From: Mangifera indica
Lineage: Eukaryota; Streptophyta; Magnoliopsida; Sapindales; Anacardiaceae
NCBI RefSeq assembly: GCF_011075055.1
Contig: NC_058154.1
Span: 10,920,475-10,984,474 of the forward strand
DNA length: 64,000 nt
Reading direction: 5' to 3'
Shown in pieces: positions 11,183 through 22,471 of this stretch. Position numbers and translations under genes: made by a program. Every line of letters begins with the position of its first letter. Position 1 is the stretch's first letter. A model generated the notes under the pieces. It was given only the letters and a program-made list of their open reading frames with translations. It was not told the origin of the DNA and made no database searches.

Positions 11183-11898
11183 TGTTAGAGCCAAAGTATT
11201 TGTGAGAAGGAGGGATAAAAGAAGGACACATGGCAGTGAATTAAGAAAGATACAGGTCAGCCAACAATTGAAGACATCTGGCAGCAAAGATTTCAACCAG
11301 CAAGGAAAAGGAAAAGACAAACTGGAGTGGGAAAATGTCAACTATCACAAGAAAGGAAAATCTCCCGACCACCTTAGCAGGTTCAGTAGGACTGTAGCAG
11401 AAGAACAGAAGCACCAGGCGACAAATGCAAAGACAGCCGACAGCCAATCAGAGGAGATAGAGGGAGAGAGATATAAACCTGGAGAGGAAACATTCCTGGA
11501 GTAGGGGAATTAAGTGGAAAAAGAAGGGAGGGCCAGCCCTTGAGTGCTGGATTAGTGGGGCTGGGATCTTAGTTATTTTGTATTTTGTATTCTGTTGATT
11601 TGTATCTGGATTCTCGTGGATTATCAACAGTGTTTGGGTAATAGCTACTCAGTGATTGTTTTGGCAGGATCAATATGTAATCAAACTCAATATTTATATC
11701 CACTAAAGTTTAATACAATTAGCGAGTTACAATTGTTCCAAATTATTCCTGTTTTATTTACAAATTGTATTGTTTGTGAGAGTGTGGCTGGAGACTTGGC
11801 TTGCACTGTCATTAGATTTCTTGGTCACTTGATTAGGCTAAGACACAGGGGAAGCACTGCAGTAGCATAATAGCTCCGACGAACCCAGGCCTGCATCA
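11183..11898 (+). repeat. 5' LTR
   Basis: 716 bp, TG...CA ends. The host last-exon frame runs in from the left and stays open within the LTR to a TAG at 11502-11504, so the disrupted gene would encode an LTR-derived tail of about 107 residues in place of its CaaX end. Confidence 0.93.
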
Positions 11899-11900
11899 AC

Positions 11901-11912
11901 TGGTATCAGAGC
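11901..11912 (+). other. Primer-binding site, initiator tRNA-Met type
   Basis: TGGTATCAGAGC starts two bases after the 5' LTR. This is the common plant gypsy priming site, complementary to the 3' end of initiator tRNA-Met. Confidence 0.85.
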
Positions 11913-12996
11913 ATGACACGGATGGATTCGAGGGTGGAAACGTTAGAAAAAGAGATGATATCCGTGAAAGAGGCGATGGGGGAGATGAAAACACATATGG
12001 GAGAGATGCATTCCAGAATGAATAACCTAGGTACTAACATGGAAGCCATTAAAGATTATTTAAGGGACCTGAGGGAAGCCACACTAGGCAGAGAGACAAA
12101 TGACAAGGGTAAGGCTCCGGTTGAACCGGAACCTTCCCCCTCATATTCACCACCTATGGGAGAGCAGAACCCCCCTCCACCTGAGAGACCCAAAGAGATG
12201 GTAGACGAAAGAAGGGGCAATAACATGGGGCAGAGGGAGGAAGAGGTGAACGGAGAGAATCCGCATGACTACCAATATCGTCGTCTAGAACTACCTTTGT
12301 TTAATGGGGAGGAAACATTGGATTGGATGGCAAGAGTTGAGAGGTCAAGTGAACCGACTGACAGAACATGAACGGTTGATGGCGACAGGATTGTGTATAG
12401 AGGGAGACACCCTCCGCTGGCTACAATGACGGGAGAAAAGGCAAGCGTTTCACAGTTGGGACGAATTCAAGGAAGAGATATTGCAGAGATTCCCACCACT
12501 AGACGATCGAACCCCAGAGGAAGAGCTATTCTCCCTACGGTCGACCCATTCTGTTAAGGATTATCACTGCCATTTCGAGATGCTATCAGCAGCGGTCGAC
12601 GGACTAACGGATGAGACCCTCAAAGTAGTTTTCTTGAATGGACTGTTGGAAGAAATTAGGACGGAAGTCAAGATGTTTCAGCCGCGCACCTTAGAAGAGA
12701 CGATGAATCGCACACGACAGGTAGAGAAGAAGAACTCTATCATCAACGAGCGCTATGTAATACGCTCTAGACGGCTGAACCCAAGACCAGCACCTAACCC
12801 AACCCGTTATCCTTATCACCTCCAAACCAGCCCAGTCACCATAATGACCCAAACCAACTCATCTAGCCCAAACCACAGGCCCAATTATACCACACAAATC
12901 AGTACATTAAATAGCCCAGACACTAACACGGCCAGAAATCAATCCAGCCTAAGGAACTTTAGCTCACCTGGCATAAACCCAACACAACACCAATAG
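11913..12996 (+). pseudogene. Retrotransposon gag (decayed)
   Basis: The first part (11913-12371) encodes a coiled-coil-like N-terminus with Met/Glu/Lys heptads and the FNGEETLDWMARVE motif common in plant gypsy Gag. The frame then shifts near 12340-12350. The capsid-like part continues in another frame to 12996, with an in-frame TGA at 12427-12429 at a conserved Trp position. Function is lost. Confidence 0.75.
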
Positions 12997-13084
12997 CTTA
13001 TTAACACTTCTTCATCCCATAAAACTTAAACAATCCCTGTCCATATAAACACCAACCCAACAGCTAGGGCTCCAACGAGTTCTG

Positions 13085-13819
13085 GTGCATCGACTTCCGT
13101 GCAACGACGAGATGGAAATTTTCGACGAAGAGTTTCGTTCCAAGGTAGAAAAAGGTCTATGCTTCAGATGTGATGAAAGGTACGTTCCAAGACATTGGTG
13201 CCATTTCAGACAACTTCGTGTTATGATCGCTAGCGAAGACGACAAAGACGAAAGGGTGGAATCTGAAGAAAAAGAAGAAGTCATCGTCGAAGGCCAAGAA
13301 ATGGAGGCAAGCTTGAATGTTAGCTCTGTAGTAGGTTTTAGTTTCCCAAAGACAATGAAGATGATGAGAGAGCTGGAAGGTCGAAAGGTGGTGGTTCTGA
13401 TAGACAGCGGTGCCACACATAATTTTGTCTCAGATAGGTTAGTAAAAGAATTGAAGCTACCTGTGAAATCAGTCAAGTTTGCTATTGTGTTAGGAGATGA
13501 TCGGAGGGTGTAAGGGCTAGGTAAGTGTGAAGGGTTGTCATTGGCCTTGCCAGGACTCACTATTAGGCAAGATTTTTTACCATTCAAACTAGGTGGGGTG
13601 GATGTAATATTAGGTGTGGATTGGTTGCATAGATTGGGTGACGTTAAGGTAAATTGGAAAAATCAGTCCATGAAGTTTTTGTGGGAAGGGGAGAAAAAGG
13701 AGTTGACAGGGGATTGGTCCTTGGCTAAATTAGAAACATCACTCAAATCTTTGATAAAAATAGTGGGAGATGGGGGTGAAGGATTTTTTGGTAGAAAGAG
13801 ATATCCTTTCAGACAATGA
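13085..13819 (+). pseudogene. Retrotransposon zinc knuckle and aspartic protease (decayed)
   Basis: A degenerate zinc knuckle (CFRCDERYVPRHWC) is followed by an acidic linker and the retropepsin active-site motif VLIDSGATHNFVS. The frame is cut by a TAA at 13511-13513, then stays open and includes the ILGVDWL motif typical of the protease C-terminal half. The next domain continues in a different frame. Confidence 0.78.
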
Positions 13820-15076
13820 AACCCCGGATGAGAGAGAGCAATATCCAGAAATTATAAAGTTATTAACAGAGTTCGAAGACATATTCGGAGAGCCTTTTGA
13901 GTTGCCACCTAAGAGGAATGACGACCATTCTATAAGACTTATACCTAGAGCCCAATCACCAAATATTAGGCTATATCGATACCCTTATTACCAGAAGAAT
14001 GAAATCGAGAAGATAGTGCAAGAAATGCTTACTACTGGAGTGATTAGAACCAGTATCAATCCCTTTTCCAGCCCTGTTATTCTAGTTCGAAAAAAAGATA
14101 GAGGATGGAGGTTCTGCGTCGACTATCGTGTATTGAACCGTTTAACCATTCCAGACAAATTTCCTATGCCCACAATAGACGAATTACTTGATGAATTGGC
14201 TAGCTTCGAGATTTTTAGTAAGTTCGATCTAAAATCTGGATACCACCAAATACAAGTGAAGGAAGAAGATATTGAGAAGATGGCTTTTCGAACTCATGAA
14301 GGACACCACGAATTCTTAGTAATGCCCTTCGAATTGACGAACGCACCAACCACCTTCCAAGGGATCATGAACGAGATTTTCAGGCCTTATTTAAGACGAT
14401 TTGTGCTCGTGTTTTTCGATGATATTCTAATATACAACAAGAGGTTTCAGGATCATTTATGGCATCTTCAAATTGTTCTAAATTTGCTCCGCGATCACAA
14501 GCTTAAGGTCAACAAAAAGAAGTGCAGTTTCGACAGAACTGAGATAGAATATTTGGGCCATGTGGTGTCCAAAAGTGGGGTTTAGGCAGACTCCAAGAAG
14601 ATTAGAGACATGGAATTATGGCCGACACCAAAGATATCAGAGATCTTAGGGGCTTCCTAGGGCTCACAGGATATTATCGTCGATTTGTGAAGAACTATGG
14701 AAAAATAGCTGAACCACTAACCCGATTATTGAAGAAAAATGCCTTTAGTTGGGGCGAGGAAGCACAACAAGCCTTTGAAGCACTTAAAACAGCCATGACT
14801 ACTGTGCCCGTTTTAGCCATGCCAGATTTCACACAAGAATTTGTGATTGAAACAGATGCTTCGGGGATTGGATTGGGTGTTGTTCTGATGCAAAACGGTC
14901 GGCCTATCGCTTTCCTTAGCAAGGCATTATCCCCTCGAAACCGCAGCAAATCAGTGTACGAGAGAGAACTCATGGCCATTGTCCTTGCCTTTCAGAAGTG
15001 GCAACATTATCTTTTAGGGAGACATTTCAAAGTGCGAACGGACCAACGGAGTTTAAAATTTCTCATGGAATAGTGA
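13770..15076 (+). pseudogene. Retrotransposon reverse transcriptase and RNase H (decayed)
   Basis: The reverse transcriptase part (13770-14585) holds the FSSPVILVRKKD, FCVDYRVLN and FDLKSGYHQI motifs and an FFDDIL catalytic box. It is stopped by TAG at 14583-14585, and the frame shifts near 14630. The RNase H part (14618-15073) holds the TDAS, YERELMA and RTDQRSL catalytic signatures and ends in two consecutive stop codons (15071-15076) where related elements keep reading into the RNase H end and integrase. Confidence 0.85.
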
Positions 15077-15103
15077 GTTATAGGCCATGAACAACAGCGT
15101 TGG

Positions 15104-16658
15104 TTGGTGAAGATGCTTGGCTATGACTTTGAGATTTTGTATAAGCCAAGATGTGAAAACAAGGCAGCAGATACACTCTTAAGAAATCTTATATTTTCAG
15201 GAGAATTACAAGCACTTTCAATAGCAAACTTAGTGGGTGGGGAAGAGCTACAAAAAGAGATTATTAAAGATGAGAAGCTTCAAAAATTGGTGCAAGAATT
15301 AAAGGAGAATCCAGCGGCACACAACCACTACGTGTTGAGAAGAGGTAAATTGTTTTATAAAAATAGACTAGTAATTCCAAAAGGATCTAAATCTCTTCCG
15401 CTTCTTCTGAAAGAATTTCACTCAAGTCCCAACAGAGGCCATTCAGGATACTTTAGAACCTATCGTAGGATGGCAGCAATTTTGTTTTGGCAAGGGATGA
15501 AGAACGACATCAAAAAATTTGTGGCGGCATGTGATATTTGTTAACGTATGAAATATGAAGCTCTTTCACTTGCAGGATTGCTACAACCATTACCTATTCT
15601 GGATTAAATATGGGAAGATCTCTCAATGGATTTCATTACCGGATTGCCGAAGGTTCGGGGCATTGACACTATTCTGGTGGTTATTGATAGGCTGTCCAAG
15701 TACGGTCACTTTTCAGCAAAAGACGTTGCTGAACTCTTCATTAAAGAAATCGTTCGATTACATGGCTTCCTGCATTCGATTATTACCGACCGTGATAGCG
15801 TTTTCATGAGCCATTTTTGGAAAGAACTATTCAGAGCTACTGAAACCTCTCTCAAATCAAGTTCAGCATACCACGCCCAAACAGATGGACAAATGGAGGT
15901 GGTTCACCGGAGCCTAGAAACCTATCTTCGTTGTTTCTGCAATGGAAAACAGAGGGAATGGATTAGGTGGGTTTCGTGGGCAGAATATTGGTATAATACT
16001 TCGTTTCATGGGTCGGCAGGCATGACACCCTTTAAGGCAGTCTACGGGAGAGATCCCCCACCTCTCATTCGCTAGGAAACAGAAGGCACCAAGGTTGTTG
16101 AAGTGAATGAATTGCTTAGGGAAAGAAATATTATGTTGGATGAGCTTAAGGATAACCTTCTTCGAGCCCAACAGAGAATGAAAAAGCTGGCTGATCAACA
16201 TCGTCGAGATATAGAATTTGATGTGGGAGACTACGTTCTTCTTAAATTACAGCCATATCGATTTCGCTCGTTAGCAAAGATGTCTAATAAGAAACTAAGC
16301 CCTCGTTTTTACGGGCCTTATGAGGTGATCGAAAGGATAGGCCAAGTGGCCTATAAACTGAATCTGCCAGCTTTAGCCAAACTGCACCCTGTGTTTCATG
16401 TATCCCAACTAAAAAGATATCTGGGAACTACAACTAATGCACAACCTTTACCGACAGGATTAAGTGATGAAGGAGAGCTCGTGGTTTGTCCAGAGGAGGT
16501 CTTGCAACATAGATATTCTGCTCAAGGTGACTTAGAACTACTAATCAAATGGAAAGAGTTACCTGACTTGAGTGCTCCTGGGAACTTTATTCCAACATAA
16601 AACAACTATTTCCTTACCTGCACCTTAAGGACAAGGTGCCTCTGGATGGGCGGGGCAA
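15104..16658 (+). pseudogene. Retrotransposon integrase with chromodomain-like end (decayed)
   Basis: The zinc-binding HHCC region (HSGYFRTYRR to CDIC) ends at a TAA (15542-15544), and another TAA is at 15605-15607. The catalytic core keeps all three acidic positions (MDFITGLP, ITDRDS and TDGQMEVV). TAG at 16073-16075 interrupts it again, and the frame then continues through a GPYEVIERIG SH3-like part. The end (LLIKWKELP and, after a one-base shift near 16577, a WELY word) is chromodomain-like, placing the element with the chromoviruses. The clade within them is not decided. Confidence 0.82.
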
Positions 16659-17374
16659 TGTTAGAACCAAAGTATTTGTGAGAAGGAGGGATAAAAGAAG
16701 GACATATGGCAGTGGATTAAGAAAGATACAGGTCAGCCAACAATTGAAGACATCTGGCAGCAAAGATTTCAACCAGCAAGGAAAAGGAAAAGACAAACTG
16801 GAGTGGGAAAATGTCAACAATCACAAGAAAGGAAAATCTCCCGACCACCTTAGCAGGTTCAGCAGGACTGTAGCAGAAGAACAGAAGCATCAGGCGACAA
16901 ATGCAAAGACAACTGACAGCCAATCAGAGGAGATAGAGGGAGAGAGATATAAACCTGGAGAGGAAACATTCCTGGAGTAGGGGAATTAAGCGGAAAAAGA
17001 AGGGGGGGCCAGCCCTTGAGTGCTGGATTAGTGGGGCTGGGATCTTAGTTATTTTGTATTTTGTATTCTGTTGATTTGTATCTGGATTCTCGTGGATTAT
17101 CAACAGTGTTTGGGTAATAGCTACTCAGTGATTGTTTTGGTAGGAACAATATGTAATCAAACTCAGTATTTATATCCACTAAAGTTTAATACAATCAGCG
17201 AGTTAAAATTGTTCCAAATCATTCCTGTTTTATTTACAAATTGTGTTGTTTGTGAGAGTGTGGCTGGAGACTTGGCTTGCACTGTCGTTAGATTTCTTGG
17301 TCACTTGACTAGGCTGAGACACAGGGGAAGCACTGCAGCAGCATAATAGCTCCGATGAACCCAGGCCTGCATCA
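16659..17374 (+). repeat. 3' LTR
   Basis: 716 bp, same ends as the 5' LTR. It is preceded by a G-rich run (about 16646-16658) in the polypurine-tract position. It is followed at once by the GAAAC duplication and the resumed host exon. Confidence 0.93.
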
Positions 17375-17976
17375 GAAACAGAATTTCAACACAGAGCAGG
17401 CAAAGAGCCAGTCCTAGAGAAACGAAAGGCTGAAGCTGAAACAGAAATTCAACACAGACCAGGCAACGAGACAGTCCTAGAGATCTTGCCAGTTCGAAGA
17501 TTCGAAAACTTAGATCCGATGAATTTTGAGCTTAAGTGGCTAATTTGGGAACCTTGTGCTGGAGAGGAGACAATTGATCCCTCTCTTTTCCATCCTAGGA
17601 TTATAATAGGTGGACCTGAAGTGCATATTCCTATCATTACTGCTGGACCTGAAGATGATAATCCTCCCAGTCCTGCTAGTGCCACAAATGTTTTAGCTCG
17701 ATGTTGTCCGCTTCTGTAGAATTACCAACCTTAGCATCAGAGAGGGAGACCCAAGTACTACTAAGCCATGAAGTGTAAAGCACAATTTTGCCTTTTTCAG
17801 ATACTATACTGCATTGCTGTTAGGTTTTCAGTTTGTTGGCTAAGTGCCCCTTACAGTTCTAAACAGTTTTCATTGAAGTTGAAACTGAAATATATAAAAC
17901 GATTGAATTTGCTTTAATTGTTTGCCTGCTTATTCTAAATTTTGGTTGAACGCATTCCTGGAATTAAAAAAGAGCT

Positions 17977-18115
17977 ATGAAAATGGATTTGCAACCCAGA
18001 TGATCCAGGGCTTGGTTTCGAAGAACCAGATTTTGAGAAGTGCAGAATTGATTTTCTGAAGTTTGAGAAAGCTTTTGATTATTATAGTTCTGTGATGGAA
18101 ATTGCTACGAGATAA
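17977..18115 (+). pseudogene. Cyclin-like first-exon relic, third type
   Basis: Starts ATGAAAATGGAT. After a one-base shift it encodes DDPGLGFEEPDFEKC, comparable to the DPMAGFEDKAFEKY segment of type 2. No donor GT is present at the expected end and no further exons follow. It resembles the relic at 8316, so a third gene type once existed in the array. Confidence 0.5.
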
Positions 18116-18149
18116 GTAAATTACAACATTGATATTAAGTTTGGCATAA

Positions 18150-18994
18150 AAGATTTCATGGTTGCGAATATGGTTTTATTATTAAGAGAAAAGAAACCTG
18201 AAGGAAGATTTTAGGCTACTATGCGATATACATTTGGTCTCAGTTTCCCATCTTTTCTTTTTCTTCAAATTATTATATCAAGATTCCATTTTTCCTACTA
18301 ATCTTTAATATATTCCTGAAACTTTCATCATTTTTTGCACAACTCTCATAATCCTCAATGTGGTAGTTTTGATGCTTGCAACCCATATAGTATTATATGG
18401 TGCTCTGTTACCCGCAAAGCATCTCTTCAAGAAGCGACCGACAATAGTAATAGTAGCTAAACACATCTTCTAAATGTCAATCATCTTACAATACAAATAA
18501 GTTTTCTACTCCAAGACAGACAGAACGACTTTCACAAAGATGAATCGTTCACTCAACCTCAATTACATAATTTTTCTACTTTTCTTTATACCTACAAAAA
18601 AAAACTATCTTTCATCTTTCAAATCATTGTTCCATTGTGAAACCTTAACTTATCTAGTACAGTAACTGTGGATCCAATCATTGCACCAAGTAAATCCAGA
18701 AATTTAAACCTAGACTTTTACGTTAAAAATTCTAATACTCTACTAGTTTTATTAAATCTTGGGGTAAAAAAAAAAATTATGTAGTTAATGTGATAATTTT
18801 GTTTTAGTTTAATTAAAATAAATATAGATCATATAACTTCCCATCTTCGTATTTTTATTATAAATATGATTGACTAATACAGAGAAAGGAATCCTTAATT
18901 ATATCATTATTTCATAATTTATTTATTAACTGAAAAATATAGAAATAGAATTCGTTAATGAAACCTTAACAATAACACTAGTTTATTAGATAAA

Positions 18995-19036
<42 letters not shown>

Positions 19037-19334
19037 GGGCGTGTGTGTATGTGTGTCGCAAGGAATCCTACTTGACGGAACTCGATCATCCTTTGGGGGC
19101 AAAACCCTACCCATCAAGCTGGTAAATTCAGAATAAACTAATCTAACAACTTACAATTAAGTTCTCTACTTCAATATAGACAATATCATAAATTTAAGAT
19201 GTTTTTTAAATTCTTTCATATATATTATTTATAACTTTCCCAGAGCCAATCATATACATTCCAAAATGGTGAAGTCACTGGAGCAACAGTAAAGAAATAA
19301 CCGCAGGAAAAACCACCGCTCTAAGCTAAACTGC
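18150..19334. other. Intergenic with compound microsatellite
   Basis: AT-rich, no gene seen. 18210-18480 repeats the type-1 3' flank seen at 2575-2880. A compound simple repeat lies at 18995-19048: (CT)n, then (AT)n, then GT. Confidence 0.7.
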
Positions 19335-19429
19335 TTTTCCCGCCAAAAAATTCACCATACAATTCTCAACTGTTAACGGACAAAACTGTCCAGGGAGAGA
19401 AACTGATTGCTCTTGGACGCCTATATAAA
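19335..19429 (+). promoter_or_regulatory. Type-2 promoter of copy D: E2F-type box and TATA box
   Basis: TTTTCCCGCC (19335-19344), followed by AAAAA, is a close match to the E2F consensus. TATATAAA is at 19422-19429, about 73 bp before the ATG. An AACGG word (mitotic MSA core) lies between them in TTAACGGAC. Sequence between box and ATG is nearly the same as in copy B. Confidence 0.65.
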
Positions 19430-19501
19430 GCAAGGATTTACTGAAAATCCCAGATTCAACTTTCTTAAATTTTCTTTTCTTTAGATTTCTCTGGAAACAA
19501 A

Positions 19502-22471
19502 ATGGATACGACATTAGATTACGAACCAACAGATCCAATGGCTGGTTTTGAAGACAAGGCTTTTGAGAAGTACTTAGTGGAGGAAAAAGAATTCATGCCT
19601 GCTGAGGGCTATGCTCAGAGTAAAGAAGCGATTCTCAGAAAGCTAGCTGTTAGAGTGATCTATGAAGTAAGCGTTTCTCAGTTTTGAACTTTGTGGTTTT
19701 GTTTGATTGATGAGAAAAGGGGGTAAAATAAAAAGAAAAGGCAAGAAATGTATGAGTTGTTGTTTGTTTGCTAAGAAAATTAAAAGATTAATTAAAGGCT
19801 TTCAGTTCTTTGGAATTTTTCCAGGTAAGTTATGTTCTTTATTTCAACAAAGTTTTTTGATTCTGTTTAATTGTTTTTTCTATGTTTTTCTGTGAATTTT
19901 TTCAAACCCTTGTTTTCCCATCGAGAAAATTATAGAAAGGCCAAGAAAATATCAAAGAAATGAACTTCTAAACCCTTGAGGGAAAAAAATGAAAGAATCG
20001 TACTAGTTACTTTGTTTTGTTTTCAATTCTTTGCAATTTCTTCTTTGTTAACGTTCTGACCTCAGCCCCGAGGGGTTACTTGACTGGTTAAGTGTGTAAT
20101 TTCTAAATTATCTGAAGAGGGATTGGTGTCAAATTAAGATCAGACTTTTTGAATTATCCCATACCATAATTGTAGAGCCAATCATTGGTGTGATTGGTTT
20201 CACTCTGAAGGGGCAATCCAACTCCATAGGGTTTCCTTGTTTTAAAGAATAAAATAGAACCTTTCTGGCCTGTGATTAAAACGATAAAAAAGCACAAGAA
20301 AACGAAACAACTGATCAAACTCAACGCCTGTCAACTTTTCTTTCCCTGAATTTTTCAGTTTGTGACTTTTCCTTTTGCAGAACTCTCACTGTGACGATTT
20401 TGATGCATTCGTACCATATCTTGCTTTAATTTACTTTGATCGCTTCATTTCAAAGAACCCACTTCCGGTAATCAAAATCAAAACCCCATAATTTTCTGAT
20501 TCAGATTTTTCATAAATTTTGTTCATTAATGTCAAATTGTTCATCAGAATGTGCTAGAGCATGTGCAAGACGAGGTAGTTCTTGTTGCCAACTGCTGCTT
20601 GATGATTGCCTGGAAAATGAGACACAGAAACTTCAGAGTCCTTGAGTTCCTGGTAAAATTAGTCAGCATTTTTCTATTTGTTTCTTGGAAGATTGAACTT
20701 GTTTTCTAATTCTACTTTTTCTGCATTGAAATTGTTAAAAGGCAAAAACAGGCATGGTTGAGCATCAGAGGTTTATACTCCCAGTGGAACTTGCCATTCT
20801 CAAAGGACTTGGCTGGAAAACACGCACTGTAACAGCTATATGCTTTGTTAAAACGTTTGTTCGAAGAATTCCAGTGGCTCACCATATCAACCAGAGAATC
20901 TTAAACGAGATCATAATTCAAAATCAAGGGAGTAAGTTCTAATTTTGATCGTGTGACACTTTCTAGACAAATATCACATCAGTAAAGTACATGGTTAATT
21001 TCTTAAACAAAATCTGATATTAGTTTCCCAATTTTTGTTACAGGCATTATATTTACTAAGTTCAGGCCTTCAGTGATTGCAGCAGCTGCTATTCTCTCAG
21101 CTTGCAAGCTTCAGAATCTTGGGGAGGAGATGTACTTTATTTGCTACAATTTTATTTTGGCTTTTGATTTTGTGGAAGAGGTAAGAACAAAATATTGGTT
21201 TTGGGTTAGTCATGTTTAATATGTTGCTCAGATATAATTCAATGTTGTTTCAGGAGGAACTAGATGCTTGCATTGAAATAACTACAAAGCTGTACACAGA
21301 AAATATAATTGCTAGTGAAAAAGATGAGCAGAGGCCTCATTCTGGAGAATCATCTCAAGCTGGAGGATCATTTCGAGCTAGTGGGTCATTTTTAACTGGA
21401 GAATCATCTCGAGCTGGAATGTCATCTCAAATTGAAGGATTATCTCAAACCGGAGGATCATCTCAAGTTGGAGTACCATTTCAAATTGGTGGGTCATCTC
21501 AAGCTGAAGGATCATCTCAAATTGGGGGATCATCTCAAGCTGAAGGATCATTTCAAGCTAATGGGTCATCTCAAACTGAAGGATCATCTCAAGTTGAAGG
21601 ATCATTTCAAACCGGTGAATCATCTCAAGCCGGAGGATTATCACGGTCCAAATCTGACATTGAGCCAAAGAATACTGAAGTTGATCCAGAATCTCTTCAG
21701 AAGCATGACATTAAGCCACAGAAGAAAAGTTCAGAGGCAAAAGATGTTGAAGTTGATTCAGAAAGTTGCCATAGTGATGGTGAAGAGCCACTGCAAGAAA
21801 CTTCAAAGACAAAGGATAGTATAGTTGATCCAGGCTCTCAACAGAGGCATGATACTGAGCCTTTACAAGAAACTTCAGATACAAATGATGCTGAAGTTGA
21901 CCCAGAAACTCAACACAGGCGTGACAAAATTCCAGAGCAAGAAACTTCAGAGATAAAGGATACTGAAATTGATCCAAAAACTCAACAGAGGCCAGAGACA
22001 AATGATGCTGAAGTTGATCCCGTAACTCAACGGAAGTGCGATAAAGAGCCAATTCAAGAAAGAGGGATCCGACACAGGCGAGGCAGGAAACAGCTCCCAG
22101 AGATATTAGAGGAGGAGTCTGAGGATGAAACAGAATTTCGATACAGGCCAATCGAGGATTCAGTCTCAGAGATACAGTCTGAAGATGAAACAGAATTTCA
22201 ACGAAGACGGGGCAAGGACATAGTCTCAGAGATAGAAGAGGTTTTGCCGGTTGAAAGAATTGATGATTCAGATCCAATGTACTTTGAACTTAAGTGGCTA
22301 TTGTTAGATCCTGATGCTGCGGAGTACACCATTTATTCTCCTCTTTTCCGACCAAGGGCCGAGAGATATTCAGCTAGAAACAATAAACCTCACTGGCTTA
22401 AACCCGTAAAAATTTCATGCTCATGTTTATGTCCCCAACCACCAGACTGCAGTCAGTGCCGCTGTTTGTAA
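19502..22471 (+). CDS. Divergent D-type-cyclin-like protein, type 2, copy D (intact)
   Basis: Six exons: 19502-19666, 20381-20467, 20548-20652, 20742-20931, 21044-21180 and 21254-22471. All have GT/AG borders and consistent phases, giving 633 residues. The cyclin-like part spans about residues 40-235: YLALIYFDRF (exon 2), LVANCCLMIAWKM (exon 3), LGWKTRTVTAICFV (exon 4), and FTKFRPSVIAAAAIL (exon 5). The tail (about 250-633) has a Gly-Ser-Ser-Gln-rich array, then TEVDPETQQR-like units, then EFRYRP/EFQRRRGKD units, then a conserved FELKWLL block. It ends in a Cys-rich segment (CSCLCPQPPDCSQCRCL) whose last four residues, CRCL, form a CaaX-like box with Leu, favouring geranylgeranylation by known rules. 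No LxCxE motif is visible. The start is set by the TATA box and alignment with copy B. Role in CDK binding is not established. Confidence 0.8.
20045..20290 (+). mobile_element. SINE-like insertion in intron 1 of copy D
   Basis: Intron 1 is 714 bp here against 342 bp in copy B. The extra DNA contains TTGACTGGTTAAGTGTG, similar to a tRNA-derived A box, and a GGTGTCAAATT word in the B-box position. No clear poly-A or target duplication was found. It could be any other insertion. Confidence 0.35.

Larger units (their letters stand above)
11183..17374 (+). mobile_element. Ty3/gypsy LTR retrotransposon, chromovirus-like, 6192 bp
   Basis: The two LTRs are both 716 bp, start TGTTAG and end GCATCA. 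The 5-bp target duplication GAAAC lies at 11178-11182 and 17375-17379. A primer-binding site TGGTATCAGAGC (11901-11912) matches initiator tRNA-Met. The internal order is gag, protease, reverse transcriptase, RNase H, integrase, chromodomain-like end, which is the Ty3/gypsy order. I count about 22 differences between the LTRs (about 3%), mostly transitions, so insertion was a few million years ago or less under usual plant rates. All reading frames carry stops or shifts, so it is not autonomous now. Confidence 0.93.
8663..17719 (+). pseudogene. Cyclin-D-like type 1, copy C (nonsense codon, retrotransposon insertion)
   Basis: Exons are 8663-8830, 9461-9547, 9740-9844, 9936-10125, 10202-10338 and a last exon from 10428 that is split by an LTR element (11183-17374) and resumes at 17380-17719. 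Copy C supplies the full type-1 gene plan, including the first exon missing from copy A. The third codon of exon 2 is TGA (9467-9469) where copy A has CGA, a CpG-type C-to-T change that would stop translation after about 58 residues. Apart from that, exons 3-5 are open. Across the insertion the frame matches exactly, and the 3' part still encodes the FELKWL block and the terminal CPLL box. The tail has fewer EVDPETQQ units than copy A. Confidence 0.78.

Noticed and set aside
12410..15073. Minus-strand open frames within the retrotransposon
   Set aside because: They overlap the sense gag-pol domains and have no recognised motifs.
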